A DNA stretch of 64,000 bases from Paenibacillus sp. RC67 (GCF_030020805.1 NZ_CP125098.1:600001-664000), one strand, 5' to 3'. Counted from the first letter of the stretch, positions 54,857 to 64,000 are shown. Notes: generated from the sequence alone by a model not told the origin. Made by a program: numbers and translations.

Positions 54857-57451
54857 ATGAATCCAAAGTGGATAGCCCGCATTGTCCTTGTATTGGGGAT
54901 AAGCTTTCATCCTTACGGACATGCCGCTGCATATTCCGAGCCTCCATCTTCCTTTTCTTCAGTGGCACTTAAACCAATCAACCAGCTGCATAAAAACGTG
55001 CTGCAAAAAAAAATATGGATAGTGTCTATTCCAGGCTTCTCTTTCCTGGAGCTCTCACCGGCTTGGCAGAAAGCGATGCCTGAGCTGATGAATCTTCGGC
55101 AAGGCGCTGCTTGGGGGTCACTAAATATCCGCACGCCGGGCAAGGGGCTGGAGGACGCCTATTTATCGATAGGTGCAGGCCATTTTGCCGAAGGAGGTCC
55201 TGGGGTTCAAGGGCTGCAGCGCAATGAGCTATGGAATGGACAGAATGCGGCAGAAATGGTTCAGCGGCATGCTGGCCGTCAGACGGATAGCTCCATCGTA
55301 GTTAAAGAAGCGGAACCGATGCGCAGAATGAATACGAATAACTACTATCGCGCTGTTCCGGGGCTGCTGGGGGAGCGGCTAGAGTCAGCCGGCGTACGTC
55401 TTAGTGTATGGGGGAACGCAGATCGGTCTAGACCTATCGGAGTAACCGAGGATGAGATAGGTCGCTCGATTCGACGGTACGCTCCGCTGATGCTGATGAA
55501 TGTATCGAATGCAGTGAGCTACGGAGATGTGAGCGGAAGAGGACAGGTGCGTGACCCGTCATGGCCTGGCGGCTTAAAGACGGACTATCATTGGCTGGTG
55601 AATCGATGGCTTGAGCAGCTTGCGCCATCCGTTACTTTAATGGAAGTAGGGGACCTTGCGCGATTGTATGATGAGAAAGGCATTTATTCGAAGGCAGCGT
55701 TCGAACAAATGAAGCTGGCTGTTTTGGCGGAGCTGGATCGTTTTATCGGAGAGGCGGCACAAAAGATAAGAGAAGCTGAAGGAAGCGAGCTTTGGCTGTT
55801 TAGTCCGCAAGTGAATAGCGACGCTGCACGAGCGAAGGCTTACCTGGCTCCCCTGTTGATGTATAGGCCCGCTATAAATGGAGCGAATGAAGCGTTATTA
55901 ACCTCTGCAACAACTCGACGCCCGGGTATCGTGTCATTGGTGGATTTGGCTCCTACGCTGCTTGGAAGGTTTGGAATCGAGACGCCGGAGGCAATGATCG
56001 GTCTGCCCATCCAGGCGAAGCAGAAAGAAGCGGTGCTCACGGGACTGTTAGGACAAGTAAGGGATATGCAAAACGTCTATGTAATGCGTCCTCCGCTTCT
56101 ATATGGTCTTGCCATTTATGAAATAACCGTGATGCTTGCTGTATTGATTGCGGCCATGTTTGGGAAGAAGTATCTGGGGAGAAGAGCGGTCATGGTAAGT
56201 ATCGGACTGTTGTTTTCTCTGCTGCTGGCTCCTGCCGGGCTATTGTCCATGGGGTGGATGCCGAGTGAGCCTGCTGTGCTTACATCGATTACGGCATTAG
56301 GATCGGTGTTAGCTATCAGCGCTTGCTGTGCGTATTTTGCTGTTTCCAGGCCTGGACGGACCGCAATCTGCCTGGCGGGAATAGGAACGATAGTAACTTT
56401 GCTGTTGTTATATGACGGAATGCATGGTGCAAAGGCGATGCAGCGGTCGGTGCTCGGCTACGATCCGATGATCGGAGCACGATATTATGGAATGGGCAAC
56501 GAGTGTATGGGGGTGCTGTTGGGAGCATCCTTGTTGGGACTTACCGCTCTGCAGCAGTCGCTGCTGCGGCGTAAGCACCGCTCTGCGGGGGCAGGAGCAA
56601 GCACCGGCGCGGTTCCTGCTGCGCTGCGGGCTGGAGCTTCGCCCGCGGCAGGACCTCCAGCGGAGGCTGCGGCCTATGCCGCCGCGCTGCTGCACGGCCC
56701 GGCCGCCGAGCCAGGCGGCGTAACGGCCTGGCGCCTGCCGCAGACGGGCGTACTCGCGCCGCTGCTTCGCGCCGGCAGTGGCCTAGCCGCTCGCGCGGCC
56801 ACGGCTCCCGGCGCTGCGCTGCGCGGCAGCCGGCTAGCGGCGCGTACTGCTGCCGCGTGGCGCGCCTGGCCCGCCGCGGCCGTCGGCGCCGCCGTCGCCG
56901 GCTACCTCGCGTCGCCGGCGCTCGGCACTAACGCCGGCGGAGCGCTGTCCGCGGCGGTGGCCTTTGGCGCGCTTGGAGCGCGCCTGGCCGGCGGGCGCCG
57001 CTGGCTGCGCGCCGCGCCTACTCTTGCGCTGCTGCTGGCGGCAGCGCTCGTGGGCTTGTGGCTGCTGAACGCAGGCGCAGCCACAGTGGACTCCGCCGAT
57101 AAGCAGAGCCATATCGGCCGGGCCTTTCACACGCTGTTCCAGGGCCGTATCGACCTGATCGGTACCATCATCATGCGCAAGCTCGAGATGAATTGGCACC
57201 TGATCGGCGTCTCTGCCTGGAGCAAGGTACTGCTCACCAGCCTGGTCGTCATGGCGGTTCTTGTTCTTCGTCCGCGAGGACTGTTCCGCCGCTGGCAAAG
57301 ACGCTATCCGTATATTATGTACGGATGTGCGGCTAATGTCATAGGTGCTATTGCAGCACTGCTGCTTAATGACTCGGGTATCGTCGCCGCAGCGACGATG
57401 ATCGTATACAGCAGTGTTCCACTGCTGCTCTTAAAACTAGAGGGCGTCTGA
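54857..57451 (+). CDS. Large membrane protein with alkaline-phosphatase-like ectodomain
   Basis: 864 aa, not assigned. Signal/anchor helix at 1-25. Residues 50-400 form a possible alkaline-phosphatase-superfamily ectodomain: WIVSIPGFSFLEL, LSIGAGHFAEGG, LWLFSPQ and the closing VDLAPTLLGRFGIETPEAMIGLPI. The metal ligands typical of that superfamily are not all evident. Residues 410-560 and 780-864 are membrane helices. Between them, about 572-690 is an Ala/Gly/Arg/Pro-rich insertion encoded by extremely GC-rich DNA. A role in cell-envelope assembly is only a guess. ABC-F gene convergent. Confidence 0.7.
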   Translation: MNPKWIARIVLVLGISFHPYGHAAAYSEPPSSFSSVALKPINQLHKNVLQKKIWIVSIPGFSFLELSPAWQKAMPELMNLRQGAAWGSLNIRTPGKGLEDAYLSIGAGHFAEGGPGVQGLQRNELWNGQNAAEMVQRHAGRQTDSSIVVKEAEPMRRMNTNNYYRAVPGLLGERLESAGVRLSVWGNADRSRPIGVTEDEIGRSIRRYAPLMLMNVSNAVSYGDVSGRGQVRDPSWPGGLKTDYHWLVNRWLEQLAPSVTLMEVGDLARLYDEKGIYSKAAFEQMKLAVLAELDRFIGEAAQKIREAEGSELWLFSPQVNSDAARAKAYLAPLLMYRPAINGANEALLTSATTRRPGIVSLVDLAPTLLGRFGIETPEAMIGLPIQAKQKEAVLTGLLGQVRDMQNVYVMRPPLLYGLAIYEITVMLAVLIAAMFGKKYLGRRAVMVSIGLLFSLLLAPAGLLSMGWMPSEPAVLTSITALGSVLAISACCAYFAVSRPGRTAICLAGIGTIVTLLLLYDGMHGAKAMQRSVLGYDPMIGARYYGMGNECMGVLLGASLLGLTALQQSLLRRKHRSAGAGASTGAVPAALRAGASPAAGPPAEAAAYAAALLHGPAAEPGGVTAWRLPQTGVLAPLLRAGSGLAARAATAPGAALRGSRLAARTAAAWRAWPAAAVGAAVAGYLASPALGTNAGGALSAAVAFGALGARLAGGRRWLRAAPTLALLLAAALVGLWLLNAGAATVDSADKQSHIGRAFHTLFQGRIDLIGTIIMRKLEMNWHLIGVSAWSKVLLTSLVVMAVLVLRPRGLFRRWQRRYPYIMYGCAANVIGAIAALLLNDSGIVAAATMIVYSSVPLLLLKLEGV

Positions 57452-57467
57452 ATAAACAGACGCCCTC
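57440..57467. terminator. Compact bidirectional terminator
   Basis: GAGGGCGTCTG / CAGACGCCCTC, 11-bp perfect stem with a 6-nt loop. The left arm includes the last codons and most of the stop codon of the membrane protein gene; the convergent ABC-F stop lies 3 nt beyond the right arm. T runs are weak on both sides. Confidence 0.7.
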
Positions 57468-57470
57468 GAA

Positions 57471-59426
57471 TTATTCCGCCAATTGCTCCCACTGCTCATA
57501 GCAGTCGGCCAGCTGGCTTTTTTTATGTTCAATCGCTTCATTCTTTTGCTGAACGAGTACATAGTCGTTGTACACTTCCGGCTTGGCAAGTTCTTCTTCA
57601 ATTTGAGACAGCTCTTCTTCAAGCTGGGCGATTGCTTGCTCCAACTGCTCCAGCTTACGCAGTTTAGTGCGTTCCTCGCGCTTGGCTGCTTTGTTGGCTT
57701 CATAGCCGTTCTCCGTCGCTGTTGCTGACGAAGCGGTTTTATTACCGCCGGCAGCTCCGCTTTTGTTTTTTGCCGCCTCAGCTGCAAGCCGCTGCTGCTC
57801 CATTTCGGCAAGCTCCTGCTTTTTCTCCACGTAATCGTCGTAGTTCCCCAAGTAAGAGGTGACTCCATCACTTTTCAATTCTAGCATGGACTCCGCCATT
57901 TTATTTAAGAAGTACCGGTCATGGGAAATAAATAACAGGGTACCTTCGTAATCGATAAGTGCGGATTCGAGCACTTCTTTGCTGAACAGGTCCAAATGGT
58001 TGGTCGGCTCATCGAGAATAAGCACATTCGCTTTTTGCAGCATTAGCTTGGCTAAGGAGACACGGGCTTTTTCGCCTCCACTCAAAGACGTAATTTTCTT
58101 GAAAACATCTTCTCCGCTGAACAAAAAGCTGCCGAGCACTGTCCGTATGCGTGCCTCCTCCAAATTCGGAAACTCATCCCACACCTCGGCGAGAATGGTG
58201 TTGTTCGGATTCAAGCCCTTTTGCTCCTGATCGTAGTAGCCGATCCGGACGTTGGAGCCCCAACGAATGTCCCCTTTATCCTGCTTCTGGGTACCGATAA
58301 GCGTCTTCAGGAGCGTGGATTTACCAATCCCGTTGGGCCCTATCAGAGCGGCTGTGTCCCCGCGGCGAAGCTGGAAGGAAACATCACGCAACAAAGGCTT
58401 ACGTCCGTCATAGGAAATGGATACGTCGCTTACCTGCAGTACTTCCTTACCGGACGTTTGCTCAACCTCGAACGAGAAGCTGGCTCGCTTCAAATCGCCT
58501 AAGGGCTTGTCCAGCCTATCCATCTTCTCCAATGCTTTTCGGCGGCTTTGAGCCCGTTTGGTGGTAGAAGCGCGGACGAGGTTGCGTTGAACGAACTCCT
58601 CCATCTTCGCGATTTCTTCCTGCTGCTTCTCGAATTGCTTCATTTGAATTTCGTACTCGGCCTGCTTGGTTTCTACATATCGTGTGTAATTGCCAGTGTA
58701 GCGCTTGGAAGTCGTACGCTCGATCTCGTAAATGGCATTGACGAGGGCGTCAAGGAAGTAACGATCATGGGACACGACCAGAATAGCGCCGGAATAAGAG
58801 CGTAAATACCCTTCAAGCCATGTGAGAGTAGGGATGTCCAAATGGTTCGTCGGCTCGTCGAGAAGGAGCAGATCGGGTGCCTGCAGCAGCATTTTCGCCA
58901 GCGCAAGACGCGTCTTTTGCCCACCGCTTAACGTATTGACCGGGGTCTCCGGAGCGAAATCCCCAAAACCCATTCCGTGCAAAATACCGCGGATGCGCGC
59001 TTCCGCTTCATAACCGCCCTGCTCCTTGAACCATTCGGATAAGGAAGCGTACCGCTTCATCGTTTCTTCCGTCTGCTTGTCGTTTGCCAGCACATTCGGA
59101 TCCGCCATCATCGTTTCCAGTCTGCGCAGCTCTTGCTCAGCTTCTTCCAGATGGGTGAATACGCTTTTCATTTCATCCCATATCGACCTGTCCGAAATGA
59201 GACCGCTGTTCTGTTTTAAATAGCCAATCTTCGTTTCTTTAGCTTTGAAAATATCGCCTGAATCATAGGACATCTCTCCAGCGATGATTTGCAGCAGGGT
59301 GGACTTGCCCGCGCCGTTCACTCCGACCAGTCCGATTCGTTCTCTGGACTCGATTTGCAGCGATATATTAGAAAGCACGGTATTGATTCCGTAGCTTTTT
59401 GTTATTCCGGATACTTGCAGCAGCAT
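57471..59426 (-). CDS. ABC-F family ATPase (YdiF-like)
   Basis: 651 aa. Two nucleotide-binding domains without membrane parts: Walker A GVNGAGKST and GPNGIGKST, signatures TLSGGQKTR and SLSGGEKAR, Walker B LLLLDEPTNHLD and VLILDEPTNHLD. The linker is long (residues about 240-310) and the C-terminus is a coiled-coil (LRKLEQLEQAIAQLEEELSQ). ABC-F proteins act on ribosomes as translation factors, some conferring antibiotic protection. Length and coiled-coil resemble YdiF more than the resistance types. Start at ATG 59426; GGAGG upstream. Confidence 0.93.
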   Translation of the reverse strand: MLLQVSGITKSYGINTVLSNISLQIESRERIGLVGVNGAGKSTLLQIIAGEMSYDSGDIFKAKETKIGYLKQNSGLISDRSIWDEMKSVFTHLEEAEQELRRLETMMADPNVLANDKQTEETMKRYASLSEWFKEQGGYEAEARIRGILHGMGFGDFAPETPVNTLSGGQKTRLALAKMLLQAPDLLLLDEPTNHLDIPTLTWLEGYLRSYSGAILVVSHDRYFLDALVNAIYEIERTTSKRYTGNYTRYVETKQAEYEIQMKQFEKQQEEIAKMEEFVQRNLVRASTTKRAQSRRKALEKMDRLDKPLGDLKRASFSFEVEQTSGKEVLQVSDVSISYDGRKPLLRDVSFQLRRGDTAALIGPNGIGKSTLLKTLIGTQKQDKGDIRWGSNVRIGYYDQEQKGLNPNNTILAEVWDEFPNLEEARIRTVLGSFLFSGEDVFKKITSLSGGEKARVSLAKLMLQKANVLILDEPTNHLDLFSKEVLESALIDYEGTLLFISHDRYFLNKMAESMLELKSDGVTSYLGNYDDYVEKKQELAEMEQQRLAAEAAKNKSGAAGGNKTASSATATENGYEANKAAKREERTKLRKLEQLEQAIAQLEEELSQIEEELAKPEVYNDYVLVQQKNEAIEHKKSQLADCYEQWEQLAE

Positions 59427-59726
59427 AATTAGCCTCCTAAACGATTAACTCTCTTTAGTACCTGTTGTGCATTAGCTCGGTGAGTCTGTCGGAAACCCAT
59501 GGATGTGAATAAAAGCGTTGGTATCTCTTGCGACCGTTTGCATTTTTTCACCAAGTCTTGGGTTAACTTCAATCTGAACATGCATAAGCCCTGTTATAGT
59601 CTCATTCCTCCTAGTGTATCATGTTCTTGATGAATTTACAGCCCGCACCATGTTAGTGTGCCTATGCCACATAAATTCCTTATCTGTTTCTGAAAAAATA
59701 GGCTTAACGGTAAGGCTTTAGATGAA

Positions 59727-59825
59727 TTATACACAGGGTTATACACAAATCAACAATCCTCAAATAAAGTCTGTGTATAGATTAGCCGTTCTCTATCAAC
59801 ATATCCACAGATGCTGTTATCCACA
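59727..59825. promoter_or_regulatory. DnaA-box cluster B
   Basis: Exact TTATNCACA matches at 59727-59735, 59739-59747 and 59817-59825, near matches at 59772-59780 and 59801-59809, all within 100 bp. With cluster A it brackets the membrane protein and ABC-F genes. The gap 59427-60158 holds no gene. Confidence 0.65.
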
Positions 59826-59874
59826 TGAAGCCGCTAACCCCCTGAAGCATTCAGCATTCTTTCAGATAAAAACC

Positions 59875-59902
59875 TAAACTTTTTGATGCTTTTTGTCGAT
59901 AA
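59875..59902 (+). promoter_or_regulatory. Possible sigma-D-type promoter of the Big_2 protein gene
   Basis: TAAA (59875-59878), 16-nt spacer, GTCGATAA (59895-59902) resembles the flagellar sigma factor consensus TAAA-N15-GCCGATAT, 6 of 8 in the -10 element. It would give a leader of about 250 nt whose structure I cannot name. Confidence 0.45.
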
Positions 59903-60158
59903 AATAGATGTGCTGTACCGATAAGGTATATACGTCCGCCATATGTCATGGCACGCTCCCTGAAAGCATGGCTTTTCGAGGTAGCGAAGACTATCACCTA
60001 AAAGGAGGACTGCGGTGCAAGAACGATTGACGGCGAAAGCTTAAGTCATAGTCGAGATCGATACAATGTCGGCTTTTTAATCAGCAGGAGTCAGATGAAG
60101 CAGGATTCTATTAACTAGGATGCTGTCCAATAAAGTAAATAGACTAGGAGATGAAACA

Positions 60159-62768
60159 ATGCGTTTGCGGGCAACAAGACTTTGTATACTGTTCCTTATT
60201 TTGAGTCTCGTGTCGAGCAGCTTTGGCGTGATGAGCGCAATGGCGGCTACTGAAATATCCAACCTCGTACTGAACAAAAATGAGCTGCAATTAGAAGTTG
60301 GTGAAACCGCGTCATTAACGGCTACGGCTGTGTATGTGACCGGAGCGACAGAAAATGTTACGATCAAAGCGGATTGGACTTCGAACCCGGCTGCAGAAGC
60401 GAAGGGTGTAGCATCTGTATATGCGGGTGTTGTAACAGCTAAGGCAGAAGGCACAACAACTGTTACGGCAAGCTTTATGGATAAAACCGTGATAGTTAAC
60501 GTGACTGTTATCAAGCATGTCCGTTCGCTTGTAAAAGATAAGCAAAAAGTTGAAATGCGCAAAAACGGCGAAGAGCAAATCAAGCTGACCGCCTATTATG
60601 ATGACGGTACTAACGAAGATGTCACTTCCAAAGCGGAGTGGAGTATTGATAATGATGCAGTGGCTACCGTAGTCGACGGTAAAGTGAAAGGTCAAAATTC
60701 CGGTACGGCTATCGTTTCCGCCAAATACAACAATCAGACCGTTTCGATCCCTGTTAGTGTGGAAATCGCTAAGAGGGTCGATCCAAGCAAATCCCAATTG
60801 TCCTTATTAATTAACAAATCGGAGACCATTACTTTATTCGCCACGTATCCAGACGGCAGCAGTAAGGTAGATGTAACGAACCTAGCTGAATGGGAATCGG
60901 ATAATCCTGGCGTTGCCGATGTGCTCAAGGGAGAAATCACCGGTTACGGACCTGGACAAGCAACGATTACAGGTACCTATGGTACGAAATCAACTACGAT
61001 TAAAGTCGATGTAGATAATGCAGTTAAGCTCGATCTGGGTACCGAGAACGTATATATGAAGAAGAACGGTACGGAGCAGCTGAAGCTTATGGCCTCTTAT
61101 GCTGAGGGAGATCCGGAAAATATTACAGATCGCGCAGAATGGACTTCGAGCAATGACGCTATTGTAAGTGTTGTAAAAGGGAAGCTGTTCGCCAATGCGA
61201 TCGGTGAAGTAACCATTACAGCCAAATACGGCAACAAAACCGTTACGGCGGTCGTTGACGTTGAAGTGCCTAGAAGACTAGAAGCTGAGCAGGATGCCCT
61301 TTTCATGAACACCGGGAAAGGCGAGACGATCGTTCTGTGGGCAACTTACCTAGATAACACAAAGGAAGACGTTGCCAAGCAGGCTAAATGGTCTGTAGAT
61401 AACGAAGCTATTGTGAAAGTAACGGAAGGCAAAGTGACCGCTTATAAAGCGGGCGAAGCAACGATTACCGCAACTTACGGCGAAAAAAGCGTAACGATCA
61501 AAGTATCCGTAGATATTCCTAATGTCATCAAGCCGGACAAAAAAACGGTGAGCTTCCAAGTAGGAGGCTATGATAAGGTTACTTTGAGTGCTATCTATAA
61601 TGACGGTAAGACAGATGATATTACAGAGAAAGCCGAATGGTCTACCAGTGCTCCTGAAATCGCTGAGGTTCGTAAAGGCGTAATTACAGGTGTGGGCACC
61701 GGTGCTGCAACAATCACGGCAAAATACGGTACGAGAACGACAACGATCCAAGTATCCGTAGGTGTATTGAAAAGCTTGACTACGACAGGCGATACGAATG
61801 TGTCTTTAAAGAAAGGCGATAAGAAAGAGCTGAACCTGACAGCAACTTATACAGATGGAACCGTTCCGAATAATCTTAAAAAAGACGCGGTATGGACTAC
61901 TTCCAATGCCAAGGTGGCTACGGTAGAAGAAGGTATCGTTACAGCTGTAAGCTCGGGTGAAGCTACCATAACAGCATCGTTTGAGAGCAAAGCGGTGACG
62001 TTTAACGTACAAGTCGATATGGCGGATAAGCTTAGCGCAAAGCCTTCTTTCATCAATTTTGATCTTGGAGAAACCAAGACGATTACACTAAGTGCTACCG
62101 ACTCCAACGGAAATCCTACAGATGTTACGAGTCAAGCGGAGTGGACATCCAGCAATCCTCAAATCGCAACAGTAGAGAATGGAATTGTGACTCCGGTATC
62201 ACGAGGCAAGGTGACGATTACAGCAAAGTATGGCGGCAAATCGGTAACGATTGCGGTTGAGATTGGCGTTGTACAAGCTTTAGAGGTGGATAGACGATAT
62301 GTTTCCACGAAAACCGGCTCCTCCGTACAAATCGTATTGACGGCAACCCTTTCTGATGATAGCAAGAAAGACGTGTCTGATATTGCTCAATGGAAATCAA
62401 ACAACTATAAAATTGCTGACGTAAACAACGGTCTAGTTACCGGAGTATCAGCAGGTAGTGCTACCATTTCAGCATCGTTCGGCGGTAAAAGCGTTGCGGT
62501 TCCTGTTGAGATCGACAAGCTGAAATATTTGAAGACCGATGTAGTCACTGTTGAGTTGAAATCGGGATCGACGGCAGAGGTAAAAGCAACGGCTACATTC
62601 GAAGACTTGGCAGAAGAGGATGTTACCATTCCAGCATTGTGGACTTCGTCCAATATCCGTGTTGCCGACGTGAAGGACGGAATCATTAAAGCTACTGGTA
62701 AGGGCAAGGCGACTGTGACCGTTACGTATGCCAAGAAGAAGACGACGGTTTATATCATCGTAAATTAA
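60159..62768 (+). CDS. Secreted protein of ten Big_2 Ig-like repeats
   Basis: 869 aa. Signal peptide ends SAMA near residue 29. The rest is ten tandem units of about 83 residues of bacterial Ig-like (Big_2) type, with a recurring pattern LTATYxDGxxxDVTxxAxWTSSN, ATVxxGxVTxVxxGxATITAxYG. No LPXTG, SLH or other wall anchor was seen, so retention is unclear. Adhesion or surface structure is the usual role. AGGAG lies 8 nt before ATG 60159; the upstream start at 60120 lacks one. Confidence 0.9.
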   Translation: MRLRATRLCILFLILSLVSSSFGVMSAMAATEISNLVLNKNELQLEVGETASLTATAVYVTGATENVTIKADWTSNPAAEAKGVASVYAGVVTAKAEGTTTVTASFMDKTVIVNVTVIKHVRSLVKDKQKVEMRKNGEEQIKLTAYYDDGTNEDVTSKAEWSIDNDAVATVVDGKVKGQNSGTAIVSAKYNNQTVSIPVSVEIAKRVDPSKSQLSLLINKSETITLFATYPDGSSKVDVTNLAEWESDNPGVADVLKGEITGYGPGQATITGTYGTKSTTIKVDVDNAVKLDLGTENVYMKKNGTEQLKLMASYAEGDPENITDRAEWTSSNDAIVSVVKGKLFANAIGEVTITAKYGNKTVTAVVDVEVPRRLEAEQDALFMNTGKGETIVLWATYLDNTKEDVAKQAKWSVDNEAIVKVTEGKVTAYKAGEATITATYGEKSVTIKVSVDIPNVIKPDKKTVSFQVGGYDKVTLSAIYNDGKTDDITEKAEWSTSAPEIAEVRKGVITGVGTGAATITAKYGTRTTTIQVSVGVLKSLTTTGDTNVSLKKGDKKELNLTATYTDGTVPNNLKKDAVWTTSNAKVATVEEGIVTAVSSGEATITASFESKAVTFNVQVDMADKLSAKPSFINFDLGETKTITLSATDSNGNPTDVTSQAEWTSSNPQIATVENGIVTPVSRGKVTITAKYGGKSVTIAVEIGVVQALEVDRRYVSTKTGSSVQIVLTATLSDDSKKDVSDIAQWKSNNYKIADVNNGLVTGVSAGSATISASFGGKSVAVPVEIDKLKYLKTDVVTVELKSGSTAEVKATATFEDLAEEDVTIPALWTSSNIRVADVKDGIIKATGKGKATVTVTYAKKKTTVYIIVN

Positions 62769-62805
62769 CTTTTGGAGTAACAAGCTATCATTCATTCGTA
62801 ATAAA

Positions 62806-62837
62806 TAAAAAAGGATCCGCCGCCGGCGGGTCCTTTT
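62806..62837. terminator. Bidirectional terminator
   Basis: AAGGATCCGCCG / CGGCGGGTCCTT stem with T runs on both strands (TTTTC on plus; TTTTTTA on minus). It serves the Big_2 gene and the convergent lipoprotein gene. Confidence 0.88.
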
Positions 62838-62899
62838 CTCTGTCTAGCTGCCTAATTACAGGATATTATGTATCCTCTTAGTAGTGGTTCACTATAAAG

Positions 62900-63556
62900 T
62901 TATTTGGATTTCGATTGAAGCAATTCAATGAGCTGCTGCCCTATATCTTTTCCACCGCCGGCGAAACCGCCGTTTCTTGGCTGATTGTCTTTATTAGCTT
63001 GGCCGGTTGCATTGGAGTCAGACTTTTGCTGCTGTCTTTGCTGTTTATTTTCTTCCATCTTTTTCAGCTGTTCCTCCGTTGGGGCCTGCTTTGGCTTAGC
63101 TTCACCGTTATTGGCAGCATCGGAGTTTCCTTGTCTCATCGGCATGCGAGCTGCAGCATCATCGATGAATTTCTTTTGTTCTGTCGTAAGCTTCTCAACC
63201 AGCTTTGTCTGATTGTCTGTAACAAGCTCGCCTTTCGTCACGCTGTCTTGAACGACGGGCAGCATTTGTGCAGCCTGATCTTTAGTAATGCTGAGCCCTT
63301 CTTGTTTATCCATTTGAATCAAGGTCTGAAAAGTCATCATCATTTGACGTTGACCTTGGCTCATCGCTGTTCTTTGCTGCTTATCCTGCGAGGTTTGGTT
63401 AGCATCCTGTTTCTGCTCCTGAGTTTGGGCTGAAGGAGTGCTTGTGGAGCCGGCAGCGTTGGCCGTACCCTTTGCTGCCCCATCCGAAGCAGTTCCGCAG
63501 CCGCTTGCAATGACCGCCAATAATGCACAAGTTCCTATGAGCTGTTTATATTTCAT
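62900..63556 (-). CDS. Gln-rich lipoprotein
   Basis: 218 aa. Lipobox VIASGC at residue 20. The remainder is low-complexity and Gln/Lys/Ala-rich (TQEQKQDANQTSQDKQQR, ENKQQRQQQKSDSN). A central helical stretch LITMDKQ-like (residues 75-115) reads MTFQTLIQMDKQEGLSITK. Function not recognised. It has a paralog-like neighbour downstream at 63694 on the same strand. Confidence 0.72.
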   Translation of the reverse strand: MKYKQLIGTCALLAVIASGCGTASDGAAKGTANAAGSTSTPSAQTQEQKQDANQTSQDKQQRTAMSQGQRQMMMTFQTLIQMDKQEGLSITKDQAAQMLPVVQDSVTKGELVTDNQTKLVEKLTTEQKKFIDDAAARMPMRQGNSDAANNGEAKPKQAPTEEQLKKMEENKQQRQQQKSDSNATGQANKDNQPRNGGFAGGGKDIGQQLIELLQSKSK

Positions 63557-63693
63557 TATAAATTCTTCCTCTCACCTATGATCCGAAGGGTATGTTTTAT
63601 GAGACATCAAGGAGAGCCGCCTCCATGCAGGCAGCTCTCTATATAAAGTATAGGAGGAAACTGAATCGTGTTCACAACGGAATGTGTTCGTTT

Positions 63694-64000
63694 TTATTTG
63701 GCAGCGTCAGTTGTAGCAGAAGAAGCTTCCGAGGCAGACTTCTTCTCTTTATGCTGTTGTTGCCCTTTGTTCTCAACAAATTTTTTGATAGAGTCCGTCA
63801 TGCTGTCTTTCACTTGAGCGATCAATTGATCTTCAGTAATTCCTTTGGATTGAGCGATCTCAACCAGCGAGCTGCCCGCTTTCAGCTGGGTGTTCAGCTC
63901 TTCTTTAGTGATTCCGAGAATTTTGGCCAAAGCATCGCTATTGGCAAAGCCTCCGAAATGCTCCTGTTTTCCAAAACCTTTTCCAAAACCGCCACCCATA
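63694..64000 (-). CDS. Partial gene with ELNxxLxxGxSL repeat
   Basis: The reading frame enters from the right edge; the true start lies beyond the window. Visible are a Gly/Phe-rich segment (GGGFGKGFGKQ), a repeat ALAKILGITKEELNTQLKAGSSLVEIAQSKGI that matches both repeats of the protein at 25692, and a charged tail ending SATTDAAK. It probably encodes a secreted protein. A GAGAGC/GCTCTC hairpin at 63611-63637 may be its terminator. Confidence 0.7.
   Translation of the reverse strand, partial: MGGGFGKGFGKQEHFGGFANSDALAKILGITKEELNTQLKAGSSLVEIAQSKGITEDQLIAQVKDSMTDSIKKFVENKGQQQHKEKKSASEASSATTDAAK

Noticed and set aside
59903..60158. Cyclic-di-GMP or c-di-AMP riboswitch in the Big_2 leader
   Set aside because: Fragments such as GAGGTAGCGAAG look suggestive, but the conserved cores of those riboswitches are missing.

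Overview
The window looks like a low-to-moderate-GC Firmicute of the Paenibacillus type. Direct evidence is a 23S-5S-tRNA operon, strong Shine-Dalgarno sequences throughout, T-box and purine riboswitches, a BirA operator on bioB, LplA/LplB-type sugar ABC transporters with a membrane AraC regulator, a MoxR/DUF58/transglutaminase cluster, and TTATNCACA DnaA boxes. The species cannot be named from the sequence.

Layout. 1-3790: 3' part of a 23S rRNA, 5S rRNA and 17 tRNAs, ending in two terminators. 3985-5100: bioB alone behind a BirA operator. 5281-7774: kduD-kdgK-kdgA, the 2-keto-3-deoxygluconate branch of uronate/pectin catabolism, with kdgK frameshifted in an A tract. 7919-11317: a secreted NTR/TIMP-like protein, an overlapping methyltransferase/kinase-like pair, and a convergent Rieske oxygenase. 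11477-20296 (minus): glutamate synthase large subunit, hemL, a PhzF-like protein and an LCP cell-wall ligase. 20747-23376: a three-gene ABC-2 exporter. 23505-25509 (minus): T-box-controlled methionyl-tRNA synthetase. 25692-29907: secreted repeat protein, beta-lactamase-fold hydrolase, Bcp peroxiredoxin, polysaccharide deacetylase. 29999-39896: a carbohydrate-uptake locus (membrane AraC regulator, two permeases, two binding lipoproteins, GH95 glycosidase), followed by an intergenic inverted-repeat element and an alpha/beta hydrolase. 41721-46363: MoxR ATPase (frameshifted in a T tract), DUF58 protein, transglutaminase.

46790-64000: guaA, a cysteine-rich orphan, pbuG under a guanine-class riboswitch, leuA under two tandem leucine T-boxes, a methyltransferase, a large membrane protein with an alkaline-phosphatase-like ectodomain, an ABC-F ATPase, a ten-repeat Big_2 adhesin-like protein behind a possible sigma-D promoter, a Gln-rich lipoprotein, and a truncated gene at the right edge. 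Two clusters of DnaA boxes, about 5 kb apart, flank the membrane protein/ABC-F pair.

The most notable points are the two DnaA-box clusters, the tandem T-boxes, the intergenic inverted repeat near 40 kb, the dispersed stem-loop repeat shared by the rRNA spacer and the guaA leader, and two genes broken by one missing base in a homopolymer, which may be sequencing artefacts. No CRISPR array, prophage or transposase was seen.
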